Assembly: GCF_030867095.1 (NCBI RefSeq) | Contig: NC_081827.1 | Location: 214,949,310 to 215,013,309, forward strand | Length of the DNA stretch: 64,000 bases | Reading direction: 5' to 3' | From: Alligator mississippiensis | Taxonomy: Eukaryota; Chordata; Crocodylia; Alligatoridae | Shown here: positions 1 through 11,577 of the stretch, piece by piece | Numbering within the stretch: the first letter of the stretch is position 1 | Layout of the letters: every line of letters begins with the position of its first letter | Notes under the pieces: model-generated | Told to the model about the DNA's origin: nothing | The model's input: the letters and a program-made list of their open reading frames with translations, nothing else | Database searches by the model: none | Translations under genes and position numbers: made by a program

Positions 1-830
1 ATTACCTGGCTCATCCCTTCCTTGAAACTGGGCCCCACATTGGCTCTTCTCGAGTCCTCAGGGACCTGGCCAGAGCACCATGAGTGCTTGAACAGCTGTG
101 GCAGTGGCTCAGCTATTACACTGGCCAATTCTTTCAGCAGCCATGGATGGAGGTCATCCGGGCCTGCTGACTTGTACCCATCCAGCTCTTCCAGGAGCTC
201 CTTAACTATTTCAGAACTAACAGTAGTCAGACTGGTGCCATCTGGACACCCGTCAATGATCGAGGTGGGGGAATTGGCTTGGTCAGTACATAGAAATACT
301 GAAGCGAAGAACTCATTGAAGAGCTCTGCTTTTTTCCCCCCCGCGTCAACCACCAACTGTCTCGATTTGTCCTGCAGGGGCCCCATGTTGCTTTGAGCTT
401 TCCTTTTGCCTGCTATATACCTGAAGGACTTCTTATTGTCCTTGATTGTTGAAACCAGCCTGAGCTCAAGCCCTGCGTTGGCCTGTTTAACTGATTCCCT
501 GCAATAGCGCACCAGGGAGATATATTCCTCCTTGGTGGCTGCTCCCCACTTCCATTGCCTATACATCTCTTTCTTTGCCCCCAGACTCTCCTGGGGTTCC
601 CTGTTCTGTCAAGGGGGCTTTTTTGCCCCCCTTACCTCCCTTCCCATGTAATGGGATAGACTTCTTTTGAGCCCCAAGGATCACTCCCTTGAAATACCTC
701 CAACCCTCCTGGACCCCCATATGCTCTATGTTCTTGAGTTGCATCCCCTCACTAACTAGCCTTCTAAGCTTGCTAAAGTTGGCCCTTCTGAAGTCCAACA
801 CCTTCCTGTGTATAGCTCTTCACTCTTGGT
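1..830 (-). mobile_element. CR1 LINE fragment (linker between endonuclease and RT)
   Basis: Read on the minus strand this is the CR1 stretch between the endonuclease and reverse transcriptase domains. The peptide AELFNEFFASV is encoded near 300-335, and DFRRANFSKLRRLVSEG near 740-800 is the upstream CR1 segment. Similar DNA occurs in the two larger CR1 copies at 4218-4640 and 26100-26710. The frame is broken, for example at the C-run near 337-344, so no protein is made. The element continues beyond the left edge of the window. Confidence 0.85.
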
Positions 831-2479
831 TTCCCTCTTGTAGATAGGAAATAAGTATACTTCAAAGGAGTTGTTTTTATTTTTAGAGGAAGAGAGATTT
901 TCCTTAAATGTGAACATTGTTTTTTTACAACTGTGTTACTGTCTGTCTTCCTTGGCTTGGGTCCTTTATTTCTATTAGTCTCCTATAAACTTTTAGTTTC
1001 AGACCAATATCTTTGAGAGTTATAAGTTCTAGATAGGAAAAGATAGCAATTTCTGAACTTCTCACTCTGGATGAATTTCCTTGTTCTAGAGTTTTAATGA
1101 GTTAGTGGGAATTGTTATTACCTAGACTAGAGCAATAGCAGAATATTTCCTGACTGTGAAACACTAGTCATAGTAATTTCTCTAGAGAATTGTTTTGGGA
1201 AACAAATAGCCACCAGAATTTAACACTATACAAGTCATAATAGCATATATAGTAAGACTATTTAATAGTATTTATACCATAACTTATAAAGTAGCAATAA
1301 AAAAAAATAGTTATGTGGATATAAAGTTGATTTAAAAAATATATATTAAATTGCAAAAAATGGCTAACTACAGATTTAACAAGAGATGCTTTTCTTTACA
1401 ACAATATCTTTTCTATTGCATTCTTTAGCCTCCTCCTCTTCCAAGCTTCATCCTCATAACATTTGTGACCTTACAGTCCTTAATGGATGTATTTTCCCAG
1501 CGCTCTTGTGAAGAACCATCATTTTCCAGATCAGGAACTGAAACCAAAACAAAAAGCCAGGTTAAAAAGTGTTAAGATTTTGGGTGCTTAATTCTAAATC
1601 AAAGTCCAAACAATTCCAGTCAGTGGCTGCCTAATTCTGAAACACCTAAAACTTTCTAAGTACGTTCCCTACTTGGCTTAAAAGCTTTCTAGGAACTAGT
1701 TCTGCTCCTGTGTCTGCCTATTTATGCCTGGCCTGACCAGGTAGGTAATTTAGCTCCTACTTAACTGCTGCTGAGATTCAGAGACTAGATGGAGGAGCAC
1801 CTAAGTCTCCCAACAGGTCCTAGCAAGGAAGTATGTTTGAAGCATGCTTTAAAACAAAACAAACAAACAAACACCCCACAAAACAACCCCCCCAACATTT
1901 ACAAGTTGCCACAGATATCCTTCATAGCTAAGTTCTGCTACCAAGTAGATATTGTATTAAATCCATATTCTGCTCAAATCCAAGACAAACCTTATACCAG
2001 ATAATAAAAGCTAGACTACTTCTTTTCATATTCTGAATGCTGATCCTCCTTGCTGATTCAGAAACTGATTCTAGTGGGGCCAAGCATTCAAAACTCAGTT
2101 AACCACCATCCTCAAACTAAGCCTCTGAGACCTCACATGTTCAATGCCAGTTCTCTGCAGAATCAGGCTCTTTGTTGGTTATTAAGCTTAAAAGAGCAAA
2201 TCAGGAAACCTGCCCTTTTGCAGGACACCTTTGAGAAGTTCACTGCCTTCTAAATGCTGAAAATGCAGAATGCCCTGGGAGAAGTTGAGCTATAACGTTA
2301 CATTTATACTTTGGATATTGTTAAATTACAGAAGGGAAGCTCTGCTTACTGCCTCTGGATTCTTGTACTTATTATTTGTAAAACACTGCATTATGGAGAA
2401 GTCAGAAACAATGGACATTTTTATTGTTATTTTCATATGTGGATTCTCAGAAAATGCCTATCTAGTAGCACTGATGCCT
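831..2479. other. Intergenic DNA, no gene seen
   Basis: AT-rich DNA upstream of STK39 with A/T runs near 1300-1350. Open frames are short and have no recognisable protein similarity. I see no RNA gene or repeat boundary here. Confidence 0.6.
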
Positions 2480-2562
2480 CATAGAATCATAGAAGTAGGG
2501 TTGGAAGGGACCTTGTAGATCTTCAAGTCTGACCCCCTGCCTGGGCAGGAGGAAAATTGGGT

Positions 2563-4036
2563 TCAAATGATCCTAGTTAGGTAGGCATCAAGCTGCTTCT
2601 TAAAGACCCCCAGGGTAGGAGCCAGCACCACTTCCCTTGGAAGTCGGTTCCAGATCCTAGCCGCCCTAACTGTGAAGTAGTTCCTACGAGTGTCTAATCT
2701 AAACCTACTCTCCAACAACTTGCGGCCGTTATTCCTTGTTATCCCGGGGGGCACTAGGGGAAACAAGGTCTCCCCCAAACCCTTCTGGTCCCCCCTAGTG
2801 AGTTTATAGACGGTCACAAAGTCCCCCCTCAGCCTTCTCTTGTGAAGGCTGAACAGGTTCAGGTCCCGTAGCCTCTCATTGTAGGGTCTGCCCTGCTGTC
2901 CCCGGATCATGCGGGTGGCCTTCCTCTGGACCCTCTCCATGTTGTCCACATCCATGCTGGAGTGGGGTGCCCAGAACTGGACACAGTACTCCAGCTGTGG
3001 CCTGACCAGTGTTGCGTAGAGCGGGAGGATCACCTCCTTGGCCCTACTTGAGATGCACCTGTGGATGCACAATAAGGTCTGGTTAGCCCTGCCGACCGTG
3101 ACCTCGCATTGTCGGCCCATGTTCATCTTGGAGTCAATGACGACTCCAAGATCCCCTTCTGCCTCCGTGCTCTCAAGAAGGGAGTTTCCCATCTTATAAG
3201 TGTGCTGCTGGTTACTACTGCCCAAGTGCAGCACCCTGCACTTGTCAGTATTGAAACACATCCTGTTTTTGTTAGCCCACCCTTGCAACCTATCCAGGTT
3301 TTGCTGCAGTCTTTTCCTCCCTATTAGCGTGCCCACCTCACCCCAAATTTTGGTATCATCAGCAAATTTGACAGGTTGCTTTTCACCCCATTGTCCAAAT
3401 CGCTGATAAAGAAATTGAACAGTGCGGGCCCAAGGACCGAGCCCTGGGGGACTCCGCTGCCCACTTACCCCCAGGTCGAATATGACCCGTCCACTACCAC
3501 CCTCCGAGTACGACCCTTCAGCCAATTTGCAATCCATCTGACTGTGTAGGCATCGATGCCACAGTCGCCTCGTTTTTTAATGAGGATGGGGTGGGAGACA
3601 GTGTCAAAGGCCTTGCTGAAGTCCAGAAAGACTACATCCACGGCGACACCTGCATCCAATGCTTTTGTGACCTGATCATAAAAGGCAATCAGGTTGGTCT
3701 GACATGACCTGACCCTAATGAAACCATGCTGGTTGCCTGTGAGCATCATCCTCGATGCCGGCCCATCACAGATGTGCTCCTTGATGATCTTCTCAAAGAG
3801 TTTCCCCAGGATTGAGGTAAAACTGACAGGCCTATAGTTGCCCAGGTCCTCCCTTTTTTAAAGATGGGGACCACATTGGCCATCTTCCAATCATCTGGCA
3901 CCTGGCCCGAGCACCATGAGCACTCATAAAGCCATGCCAAGGGCCCAGCAATAACCCCTGCTAGCTCCCTCAACACCCTGGGGTAGAGAGCATCTGGACC
4001 TGCTGACTTGAACACGTCCAGCCCCTCTAGAAGCAC
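2563..4036 (-). pseudogene. CR1 ORF2 reverse transcriptase remnant
   Basis: Frames on the minus strand encode CR1 polymerase: VVFLDFSKAFDTV (RT motif A) near 3600-3650, FADDTK (the catalytic motif) at about 3350-3366, and a long uninterrupted C-terminal region containing VRPQLEYC, QRKATRMIRG and RIWNRLPREVV down to the stop at 2563. The motif B region (about 3420-3460) and motif A lie in other frames from FADD, so at least two small indels break the gene. The C-terminal part is still open for more than 250 codons, which suggests a fairly young insertion. Established knowledge: CR1 ORF2 is an endonuclease plus RT; I infer no activity from this copy. Confidence 0.85.
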
Positions 4037-4060
4037 TCTAACCCAGTCCTCCTCAATCCT

Positions 4061-4217
4061 TTCAAGATGAAACTGGATGCTTTCAAGATGAAACTGGATG
4101 CTTATCTTGCTGGGATCCTATGACCCCAGCTGACGTCCTGCCCTTTGGGCGGGGGGCTGGACTCGATGATCTTCCGAGGTCCCTTCCAGCCCTAAGGTCT
4201 ATGAAATCTATGAAATC
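4061..4217 (+). mobile_element. CR1 3' tail, plus orientation, nested in the minus-strand CR1
   Basis: Contains the canonical CR1 3' end ending in CTTCCAGCCCTAAGGTCT and two copies of ATGAAATCT (about 4200-4217). Its polarity is opposite to the CR1 on both sides. A 21-bp unit, TTTCAAGATGAAACTGGATGC, is repeated twice in tandem at its left edge (about 4066-4107). Confidence 0.8.
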
Positions 4218-4640
4218 TTAGGTCTGGAGGTGTTCCCCTCGAGTCCATCTTGAAACATGGTGGGAGAGTCCTAGTCCCTGCACAAGAAAATGGAGGTGAA
4301 GAATTTGTTAAAGAGGTCTGCCTTCTCCTCTGGCGTAACCACCAGATTGCTCAGTGTATCTTGCAGGGGCCCCACATTTCCCGGCACCTTCTTCATCCTC
4401 CCTATATATTTGAAAAAGGACTTTTTATTATCTTTGATCTTGGACGCTAGTCCTAGCTCTATGTCCGCCTTAGCTTTCCTAACAGCCCCCCTACAGGCCT
4501 GAGCAGTGGAGGTATGCTCCTCTTTGGAGATAGCACCCCCCTTCCACTGGGTGTATGCTGCCTTTTTGGCAACCAGGCATTCCTGGACGCAACCAGGCAT
4601 TCCTGTCTCATCTTCCATTAGAAAGAAGTTAGCAACCTGA

Positions 4641-5679
4641 AAAACCATTACAAAACAATTAGATATAGAATGATCTTAAAATAGTTTGGAATCTTTTTAC
4701 TTTTTATTTTTCCTTCTAGGTTTTTTTTTCCCCCCCATAAAGACAAATTATCCAGGTACCATATTCTCATAGATATCATTAAACATAATTTAAATGACTT
4801 CAACTTACATCTGAAAATAGGAGGACAATGATAACTAGTATTATGATTTATCTTCAATTGAGAATAAAATCTTGCAGCAGCCCTGTGGTGTAAGAAGTGC
4901 TACCGTCTTAATTTTGCAAGAAGGTCAATGAGACACAGAGTGGGTAACTTGGTAAAAAAATATGAATAATCTTATACTTGACTGGGACACAGAAAAGATG
5001 AGTTAAATTTCCATTTCTGTTATGTAGTTCTATATTACCTTAAACAAACTTTTCACTCTCTCTTCCTGGGTTTCCCATGTGTAATTTGGGAATAATGCTT
5101 TCTAAGCATCACTTGTATTTTGTGAGGATTTATTCATAAATACTGGTGAGGTACTAAGATGCTTATAGATGTAAGCCCTGATAAACTTAAGATTGTCTAA
5201 ATCAAAGTTACAAAAATTCAATCCTAAAATAGTATACAAATCAGGTGGCCCCTTTGCTTATATTATGAAAGTCCAAACCAAGTTTGGACAAAAATGAAAC
5301 TCAGCAGAACTTTAACCTAAAGGTAATTCTTTCAACAGATCAGATAAATCCAAGTCCCAAATAAACACTGGTTCCCTTCCTGGAATGTCTTATCTTTTCA
5401 GATAGATTGCTAGGACTTCTTCCCTTTTCAACATCTAAATGAACTTTTGGCAGAATTATCTTCTGTCACCTTTTAAACTACTAGCAAGGGCTTCAAGATC
5501 ACTTGTGCTATCTCTTATATCTGTTCAGAGGGAAGAATTTCCCCAAGAGGTGGCTGGCATACCAGCACAACTCAACCATTCTGAGGCTTTACTGTTGCTT
5601 TTCTTTAACTAGTTAGCCCTACTTTGGAACTCCCCCTGGAGGTGCACCATGGTCTAGCACTTCTGAGGAAACCCAGGGC
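4641..5679. other. Intergenic DNA, no gene seen
   Basis: AT-rich sequence with no protein-like open frame, RNA gene or repeat terminus that I can recognise. Confidence 0.55.
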
Positions 5680-5870
5680 ATGTCTACACGTGCATTAACA
5701 CATTTTAGTTAATGGGCATTAAATCTAGTACCTCCATTGTGAGGTACCAGGAAAATATGCATTAGCCTATCTTAATGCACATTAACTAAAGAACAGTTTT
5801 TAAAGTGATGTTTAATGAGCATTAGCCTATTTTAATGTGCATTAATGAAATAACACAGGGCTCCTATAGA
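5680..5870. mobile_element. MITE-like repeat (TCTACACGTGCATTAA family)
   Basis: Begins with GGCATGTCTACACGTGCATTAA and carries several direct and inverted copies of TGCATTAA/TTAATGCA and ATTAGCCTATYTTAATG. The same motifs recur at 8540-8600 and, more diverged, at 9319-9583. Non-coding. The transposon superfamily is not assigned and no target-site duplication is clear. Confidence 0.5.
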
Positions 5871-7399
5871 CGTGTGGGGAGTCTGCTCCTGCTGCATATA
5901 AAAACCGTGAAAGCTTGGACAAGGTCTCTTGTACAAAAATGCAAGACAATGGCTGGGGCAAGACTGGGTTGTGGTAACAAGACTGCCATAAGAAAAAAAC
6001 AAAACAAAAAACCCCTCAAACTCTGCTAATGGCTTGCAACTCATTAGGTGTCAAGACAGTTTGAATGCTTGTGGTACCCAATACTAGACCCATGCCATAA
6101 AATAAAAAGTGATATTAAAGTTATTGGCAGAGACCTGATGCACTCATCACATGTTTATCTAAGGAAGCCAAAAAAAAGGCTGAGCCAGTGTAACTAGAGA
6201 AAGCAAGGAAACTACGACATGCATTTCAATTGAACTAGCAACTAAAGAAGACAAAAGACTAAATATGCATTTCTAGAGAAACCTGTGAAATGTACAAGAA
6301 AGATGTCTTGTATGTGACATGCTTACATTTCTCAAAACAGGCATCCAGTGTCTAACGTGTTACAAATGTCTCAATCATTCAATGCATGCTTGGAGTTTTG
6401 TAAACAGAACGTCACTAGTACAAGCTATTGCAAATTTGCCCCATTAATAAAAAATAAAAAAAAAAAAAAATACTCAAAGACAAGTCCAGTAATCAATGCT
6501 TCTAAGCATTCCGTATGATCGCTCAAGACCCATCACCTGTAATAGACCTATGATTGCAGGGGCTGCAGAGAAACACAAGTCTTCACACCTGGAGAAGTCC
6601 AAAAACAGGAGCTAGGCAATTTAACAGTTGTAATACGATAGAGATCTTTTTCCTCCCCATTTAGTTCGAACTTTAAAAGTTGGCCAGCTATGAAGGAAAA
6701 ATGCTTTGAGGCTATACAATTAAACAGTACAAGAACTAAACAGATTTGCCAGCAAGGTGTGTGCAGTCCAGGGAAGACCAAGAAGCCATGGGTGACCGGT
6801 GACTCCCGAGTCAGGGGGGACACTTGCCCCTCCAGTAACTCTAGTAACTGGGGGTGGGAGGCCCATGGTCAATTGTGCTGACCGGGGGGGAGGGGGGGGT
6901 ATCCCTACCACGACCGACTGAGCCTACCTGGAAGGGCCAGCAGCACTTCTCCTGGCACCCCCCCCCCCCCCCAGCCAGCACTCTCAGGGTGGGCACCAGC
7001 ATTCCCACATGCCTCCCCACCCATCACCTAAGCAGGGAACGTTGGCTGTCAGGGGGTACACATGCACCCCCTATGCACTGACACCGCAAGAAGCCATGCA
7101 GCTGATAAGCAAAAGATCCACACTGCGAGGTTGTACAAGAACTGCTTCCTGCCTGCATTGGGTAAAGATCTCTTTGCAGCTAAGATAATACAAGGACTGA
7201 TAGCTTATTTTATATTGGGAAAAAATCTTTTCTGTCATTTAGTTTTGTAGCTTGTTGGTAGTTATTAAACAAATCCTTTGTACTACTTATCAACCGACTG
7301 TTGTGTCAATTCTTAGAGCACTAGGTTTAAAAACCCATTTTTTAAGTGTAACACTCTGACGCACTGGATTTCCAAAGCATTGGAGCAGACTCGATTAAT
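5871..7399. other. Intergenic DNA with homopolymer runs and a GC-rich patch
   Basis: No gene seen. There is an A-rich run near 6449-6470 and a GC-rich, repeat-like patch at 6840-7080 containing a run of about 15 C at 6958-6972. Open frames in the GC-rich patch are low-complexity and look fortuitous. Confidence 0.5.
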
Positions 7400-8600
7400 T
7401 GAGTCTGCTGGAGCATGGAAATTGACGTGCTCCAGCAGCCTTCCACGTCACGTGTATCAGTGTCCCTGTGCATCCCCATGCTGAAAAAGTGGCATCGGGG
7501 TGCTTTGAAATAAAACATGCTTGTCACAGGATGGGGTCCTCAAGGGTGGCTATGTTCTCCTAATGCCCCTCAACCGTGCCAATTTGGCCCACTGGGCACC
7601 CTCAGCTCTCGCCCACCATGTCTTTGATAGAAATATAAAAATAGGGAGGCTGCCTTTAAGTTCTTAGACACTGTTTGATGGACTCTCTGAACCATGTGGG
7701 TTCCCAGACACCTTGTGGATCCCATTTCACAATGGGTGTTCTGGGGGCATCCAAGCCTTATAGGCTATATGCATGGCTCCAACTGCCCCTCCACCATACC
7801 CTGAGCCCTGCAGATGGTACTGGCATTGTCTTGCCTAGGCCTCATTATAATTCAGCCCCTTGTCCTCACTGGGCTCTCCACAGTCCTGTCTCTGCACCCT
7901 CTCTGGCAATGGGGTCTCTGCCCTGCCAAATGCCACGCCCTCTCTGGCACCAGGGTCCCCACACTGCAGTAGGCCCCCAATGAGGCCTCCTCCTTCCCCA
8001 AATAGCTTCACCCAAACCACCAGTCTTATAAACCAGCAAACAAAACATAAGCCCCCGGGCTATAACATAACACAAGCTACATAACATGTGCTCAGCCCCT
8101 TTATATTACCCAGAGCAAAACTTAGTCAGGCTTTTTCCCCTTCACTTGCTCTTCTCCCTTGGCCACCAGCAGACAACTACCTCCTATTCTCCATCCTGGG
8201 GTTTATATGGGCCCAGGGCCCTGCCCCTTCCGGCCAGCTGACCAGGTGCAGGTGCAGGTGCAGGCTAATTTCCTCATTAGCTGGTTGTCATGGCAACCTG
8301 CACCTGGATTCCTGTCTGACTCTTTGGGCTCTCCCCAGGCAGTTTCTGCTGTTTTAGGAGCAGACACCTAAGTGACCTGTGACGTTTGATGAGCTTTAGT
8401 TCCAAGCACCCTGCCGCTATTTTTTCAGCACAGGGATGCTGATACATGTGACGTGCAGGGGCTTTTAATTAGCGCAGCTGGCTAATTAAAGTGCCTGGCA
8501 TCACACCCCAGAGCACGTGAAAAAAAGCCCAGTGTGTTAGTGACACTTCAATGCATTAAAATAGGCTAATGCGCATTAAAACACATATGTAGAGGTGCCC
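7400..8600. mobile_element. Palindromic DNA transposon carrying a solo LTR in its loop
   Basis: The left arm (about 7443-7505) and right arm (about 8390-8460) are long imperfect inverted repeats: both contain CACGTCAC.TGTATCAG, TCCCTGTG, CTGAAAAA and GGGTGCTT when the right arm is reverse-complemented. The region ends near 8600 with a CTCTACATATGTG-type terminus like other MITEs here. An antisense LTR occupies the centre (separate entry). Confidence 0.6.
7522..8384 (-). mobile_element. Solo LTR, antisense, same family as 12367-13282 and 23312-24719
   Basis: Starts TGTCACAGGATGGGGTCC, the reverse complement of an LTR 3' end. Its body matches the two plus-strand copies in reverse: ACAATGGGTGTTCT near 7730, TTATAGGCTATATGCATGGCTCC near 7760 and a GCAGACACCTAAGTGACCTGTGAC right end. 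A TATA-like CCCATATAAACCCCAGG reads on the minus strand near 8197-8213, where the 23312 copy has CTTATAAAGCTCAGG. No convincing target-site duplication was found. No viral coding sequence is present. Confidence 0.7.
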
Positions 8601-9318
8601 CCAAAATCTATAAAATCCCTGCCCTTAAAGATTCTTTCTATGAAAGCTACTAAATGAAGAGAGTTGCAAAGATCTCATAAGCTCTAGAGATCCCCAGAGG
8701 TGGATCCTGGGAAAAACGTATATTATAATTTCAGCAAACATAAAACAGAACTGTTTAGGGTTTAGCAGAGGTACTGATATGGAAACAGCAGTGACACAAG
8801 AATTTATAGTATTTTTTTTAAACTGAGTACAGATGGAAGAGTTGGCTGTTTTCCACTGCATAGTGAATAACCCATTTTTCTGTGTTGATTGATTGCCTAT
8901 GCTGTTGTTGTCTTACTGATTTTTTTTCAGGCTAATCCTGGCAGAAAGGTCTTCTTTACTAACAAGTTTGTGTAGTCTTGGCATTAAGATGGATGTTGAA
9001 GTATTAGCATGATAATTTATTCTTCTAATTTTTCCAACTCTTAATTTTGTTAAAGATCCTTTCTTATGAATGTGTGTGTGTTTGTACATATATAAATTGG
9101 AAATCTTTAAAAAAGCAATTAAAGGGAAATTCAAGCACTCATCCAACATTGTGCAGATCATGCTTTTGCAGCTGCAGAAAGGAGGTATCTCTCTTGAGAG
9201 TGATTTGGCATCATAAAGAAAAGTAAAAATATTAAACACAAATATGATTACATATTTACAAAGTGCAAACATAGTTTATGTTAGAATTCTGATATCAGAA
9301 TTAGCGAATACCCTTCAG
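8601..9318. other. Intergenic DNA, no gene seen
   Basis: AT-rich. The open frames on the minus strand (for example 8913-9272) have no recognisable family or domain and AT-rich composition typical of chance frames. Confidence 0.5.
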
Positions 9319-9583
9319 TGGATGTGTCTACATATTCATTAAGGCACTGTAATTACAACGCATTAAGTTTAGTACCTGTACTGTGCATGAGTGCAAATGA
9401 GCACTTTTTGTGATGCTATTGTGCATTAGACTAAGTCAACTGTCCTTTAGTACAGATGAATACTTTTTTGTGACATTAATGCGCTTTAGATTATGTCTTC
9501 TGAGCATTAGCACGTTTTTTGCTAGCCGTGGTGAAGCATGGTAGAATTAGTCTTTTGCACATTGTCTCATGTAGATGTGCCCA
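9319..9583. mobile_element. MITE-like element with TCTACAT termini
   Basis: Left end GGATGTGTCTACATATTCATTAA and right end CATGTAGATGTGCCCAC are imperfect inverted repeats. The interior has repeated GCATTAG/ATTAATGCG motifs like those at 5680-5870. Non-coding, about 265 bp. Confidence 0.55.
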
Positions 9584-9944
9584 CTATTTTCCTTTTCAGA
9601 GAGAACTCCTTGCATATTGAGATAATAAACAAGCATATTACTGTATGTTTAAAAAATGTTCTACTAGCTTACTTCTGTGAATGATCTAAATAGCAAGCTT
9701 GGGTATTTTTTACTTTGTCCAGTTTGATTTTCTTTTTTTTCTCCTGTTCTTGTTTAACCTCCCCTATATGTTATAGTATTATCTTATCTGTAATCAGTGT
9801 CATTACATTGACCCTGAAAGTTTCCTTGCTCATATAAAATTTTCAATTTTACTTCAGTATCCTTCAAAAATCAGTCAGCACTTGCAGTAATAACTGAAAT
9901 CTAATACATGTGAGATATGTAATTCTTTAGATCTCTATGGGTCA
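9584..9944. other. Intergenic DNA, no gene seen
   Basis: AT-rich sequence without recognisable features. Confidence 0.5.
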
Positions 9945-10300
9945 ATTTACATGAGACATTTACTGTGCAGTTGACTAATTAACTGTGCAGTTAACATTTC
10001 AGTGTCTACATGGGTGCCCCCATTAGGGTGCAGAAAACGAATAAACTCTGCAGCAGGTTAGTATTTGTAAATACAAGTACTAACCTGCTATGGAGATTTT
10101 TTGTGCACAGCAGCACACATACAGACACTGATCTGGCTGCCTGGGCCATGACAATGCTTCAGTGTGGGGGCTGCCTGCTGGCTAGTGTCTCTAGTGGGTT
10201 ATGAAATAGAGAAAATCCCACACAATTTACTGATTCGTTTTGATGCACTGGCTGGGGGAGCAGTTAACTGATTGCACGATTTCACAATGATTACATACTT
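9945..10300. mobile_element. MITE-like repeat with internal hairpin
   Basis: Contains TGTGCAGTTGACTAATTAACTGTGCAGTTAAC and, inside, a perfect 12-bp inverted repeat AGCAGGTTAGTA (10052-10063) with TACTAACCTGCT (10078-10089). Both contain TTAACTG/CAGTTAA motifs, as does the right end of the element at 40115-40793. Boundaries and family are uncertain. Confidence 0.4.
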
Positions 10301-11391
10301 AATTTATACAACACAATTTTATTTTAAAACTCTTTGCTACGTATATAACACTGCTTAGCTTTAAGAAACACCACAAACATTAAAAACACAATAATTACAT
10401 ATATTAGAAACAATGCTCCGAATGCACTTCCTTCCCAAACAATACTATAAGAATTAGTGTTACAAAAACAACTACAATTACAACTAAAAGTTAAATCTGA
10501 ATCAATACTATTATTTTCATAATATACTTACAATCCTAGAATTCCAAGAAGCCAAATACCAAAATATGGTTTCATTCCTCAGTAGTACGATCTAATGGGT
10601 TGGCCTCAGTAGTACAGTTCAATGAAATGGGCTCAGCAATACAATTCAATAGGCTGGCTTCAGCAGTGATAGGACTAAGTCCCCTTCCTTCAGTCCTTTT
10701 CAGGTGCTCCGCGGCTTCAGCGTGAACTAAGAGATTCGTGTTCACGGACAGGGTAGTTTCAGGTGATCAGTCTGAACCGGGCTATACTTGCGATTTTTCC
10801 TTCGTTGTTCTACAAGTATAGTCACCTCCAAATTGGGACAGCAAGTTACCGTTTTTATTGAGCGAGTTGCCGTCAGCGGGCTCCTCCTACTCAATATATC
10901 ATTGCTCCCAAATTTGGGCTCGGATCTTACTCAACAGATTCTTTTACCTTTGTTGAGCATTTTATATTACCTTTGGGAAACTTCCATATCACTGCAAATG
11001 CCCTTTTCTTACCAACCTGGTCAAAAGGCCTCAGGGTTTGATCTCTTGGAATTCAGGATATTTGCTCTCTTTGTAAAAGATTTCTAAAAGATGAAATTTA
11101 AATTAAGACTTTAAGCGAAGTCAGGACCTTTTGCACGTAGTCCCCAAAACAATGAACTAGATAAGGAGATAAATCTTATCTTCTTCCTGAAACTGGCTAA
11201 TGGGCAACCTTTACAAACATTCAAACTATTTAATTCAATATGACAGCTAGCTCTATGCTGAAGCACCTTTGTGCCCCAGCCAGCTCCTCTGCAGCACACT
11301 GAGCCCAGTTGGAGCAGCCCTGGGCTGGCCTTGGCGTGGGCTCCAATCCACCCGCCTTGTCCGCCAACCCCAGCTGGACAACTCCCTAGAA
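10301..11391. other. Unclassified repeat-like stretch
   Basis: Starts very AT-rich (10301-10560, with an antisense AATAAAA at about 10318) and becomes mixed composition to about 11100. A short repeated phrase, CAGTAGTACRRTYYAATG, occurs near 10580-10640. It might be a degraded antisense LTR, but I could not identify ends or a duplication. No gene seen. Confidence 0.35.
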
Positions 11392-11577
11392 CAGGGGTGG
11401 GCAAAATACAGCCGTGGGTTGGATGCGGCGTGCCAGATCATTCTATTCAGCCTGCAGGGCCCATAAAAAATTTAGAAAATTAATATTTATCTGCCCCTGG
11501 ATGCCTGTCATATGGCCCTTGAAGGCTTGCCAAAACTCAGTAAGCAGCCCTCTGCCCGAAATAATTGCCCACCCCTG
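11392..11577. mobile_element. hAT-type non-autonomous transposon with perfect 8-bp TSD
   Basis: Terminal inverted repeats CAGGGGTGGGCAAAATA and ATAATTGCCCACCCCTG bound a 186-bp non-coding element. The flanks are identical 8-mers, CCCTAGAA at 11384-11391 and 11578-11585. An 8-bp duplication is the hallmark of hAT transposition. The interior is related to the start of the element at 30234-31440 (GGATGCGGC, TAGAAAATTAATATTT). Confidence 0.92.

Larger units (their letters stand above)
2480..4640 (-). mobile_element. CR1 LINE copy, 3' half, split by a plus-strand CR1 tail
   Basis: The left end at 2480 is the CR1 3' terminus in antisense, with the repeated CATAGAATCATAGAA tail motif. The body reads on the minus strand into RT and the upstream FNKFFTSIF segment (near 4280-4310). 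A plus-strand CR1 3' end occupies 4061-4217, so this copy consists of 2480-4060 and 4218-4640. It is 5' truncated, as is usual for CR1. Confidence 0.9.
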
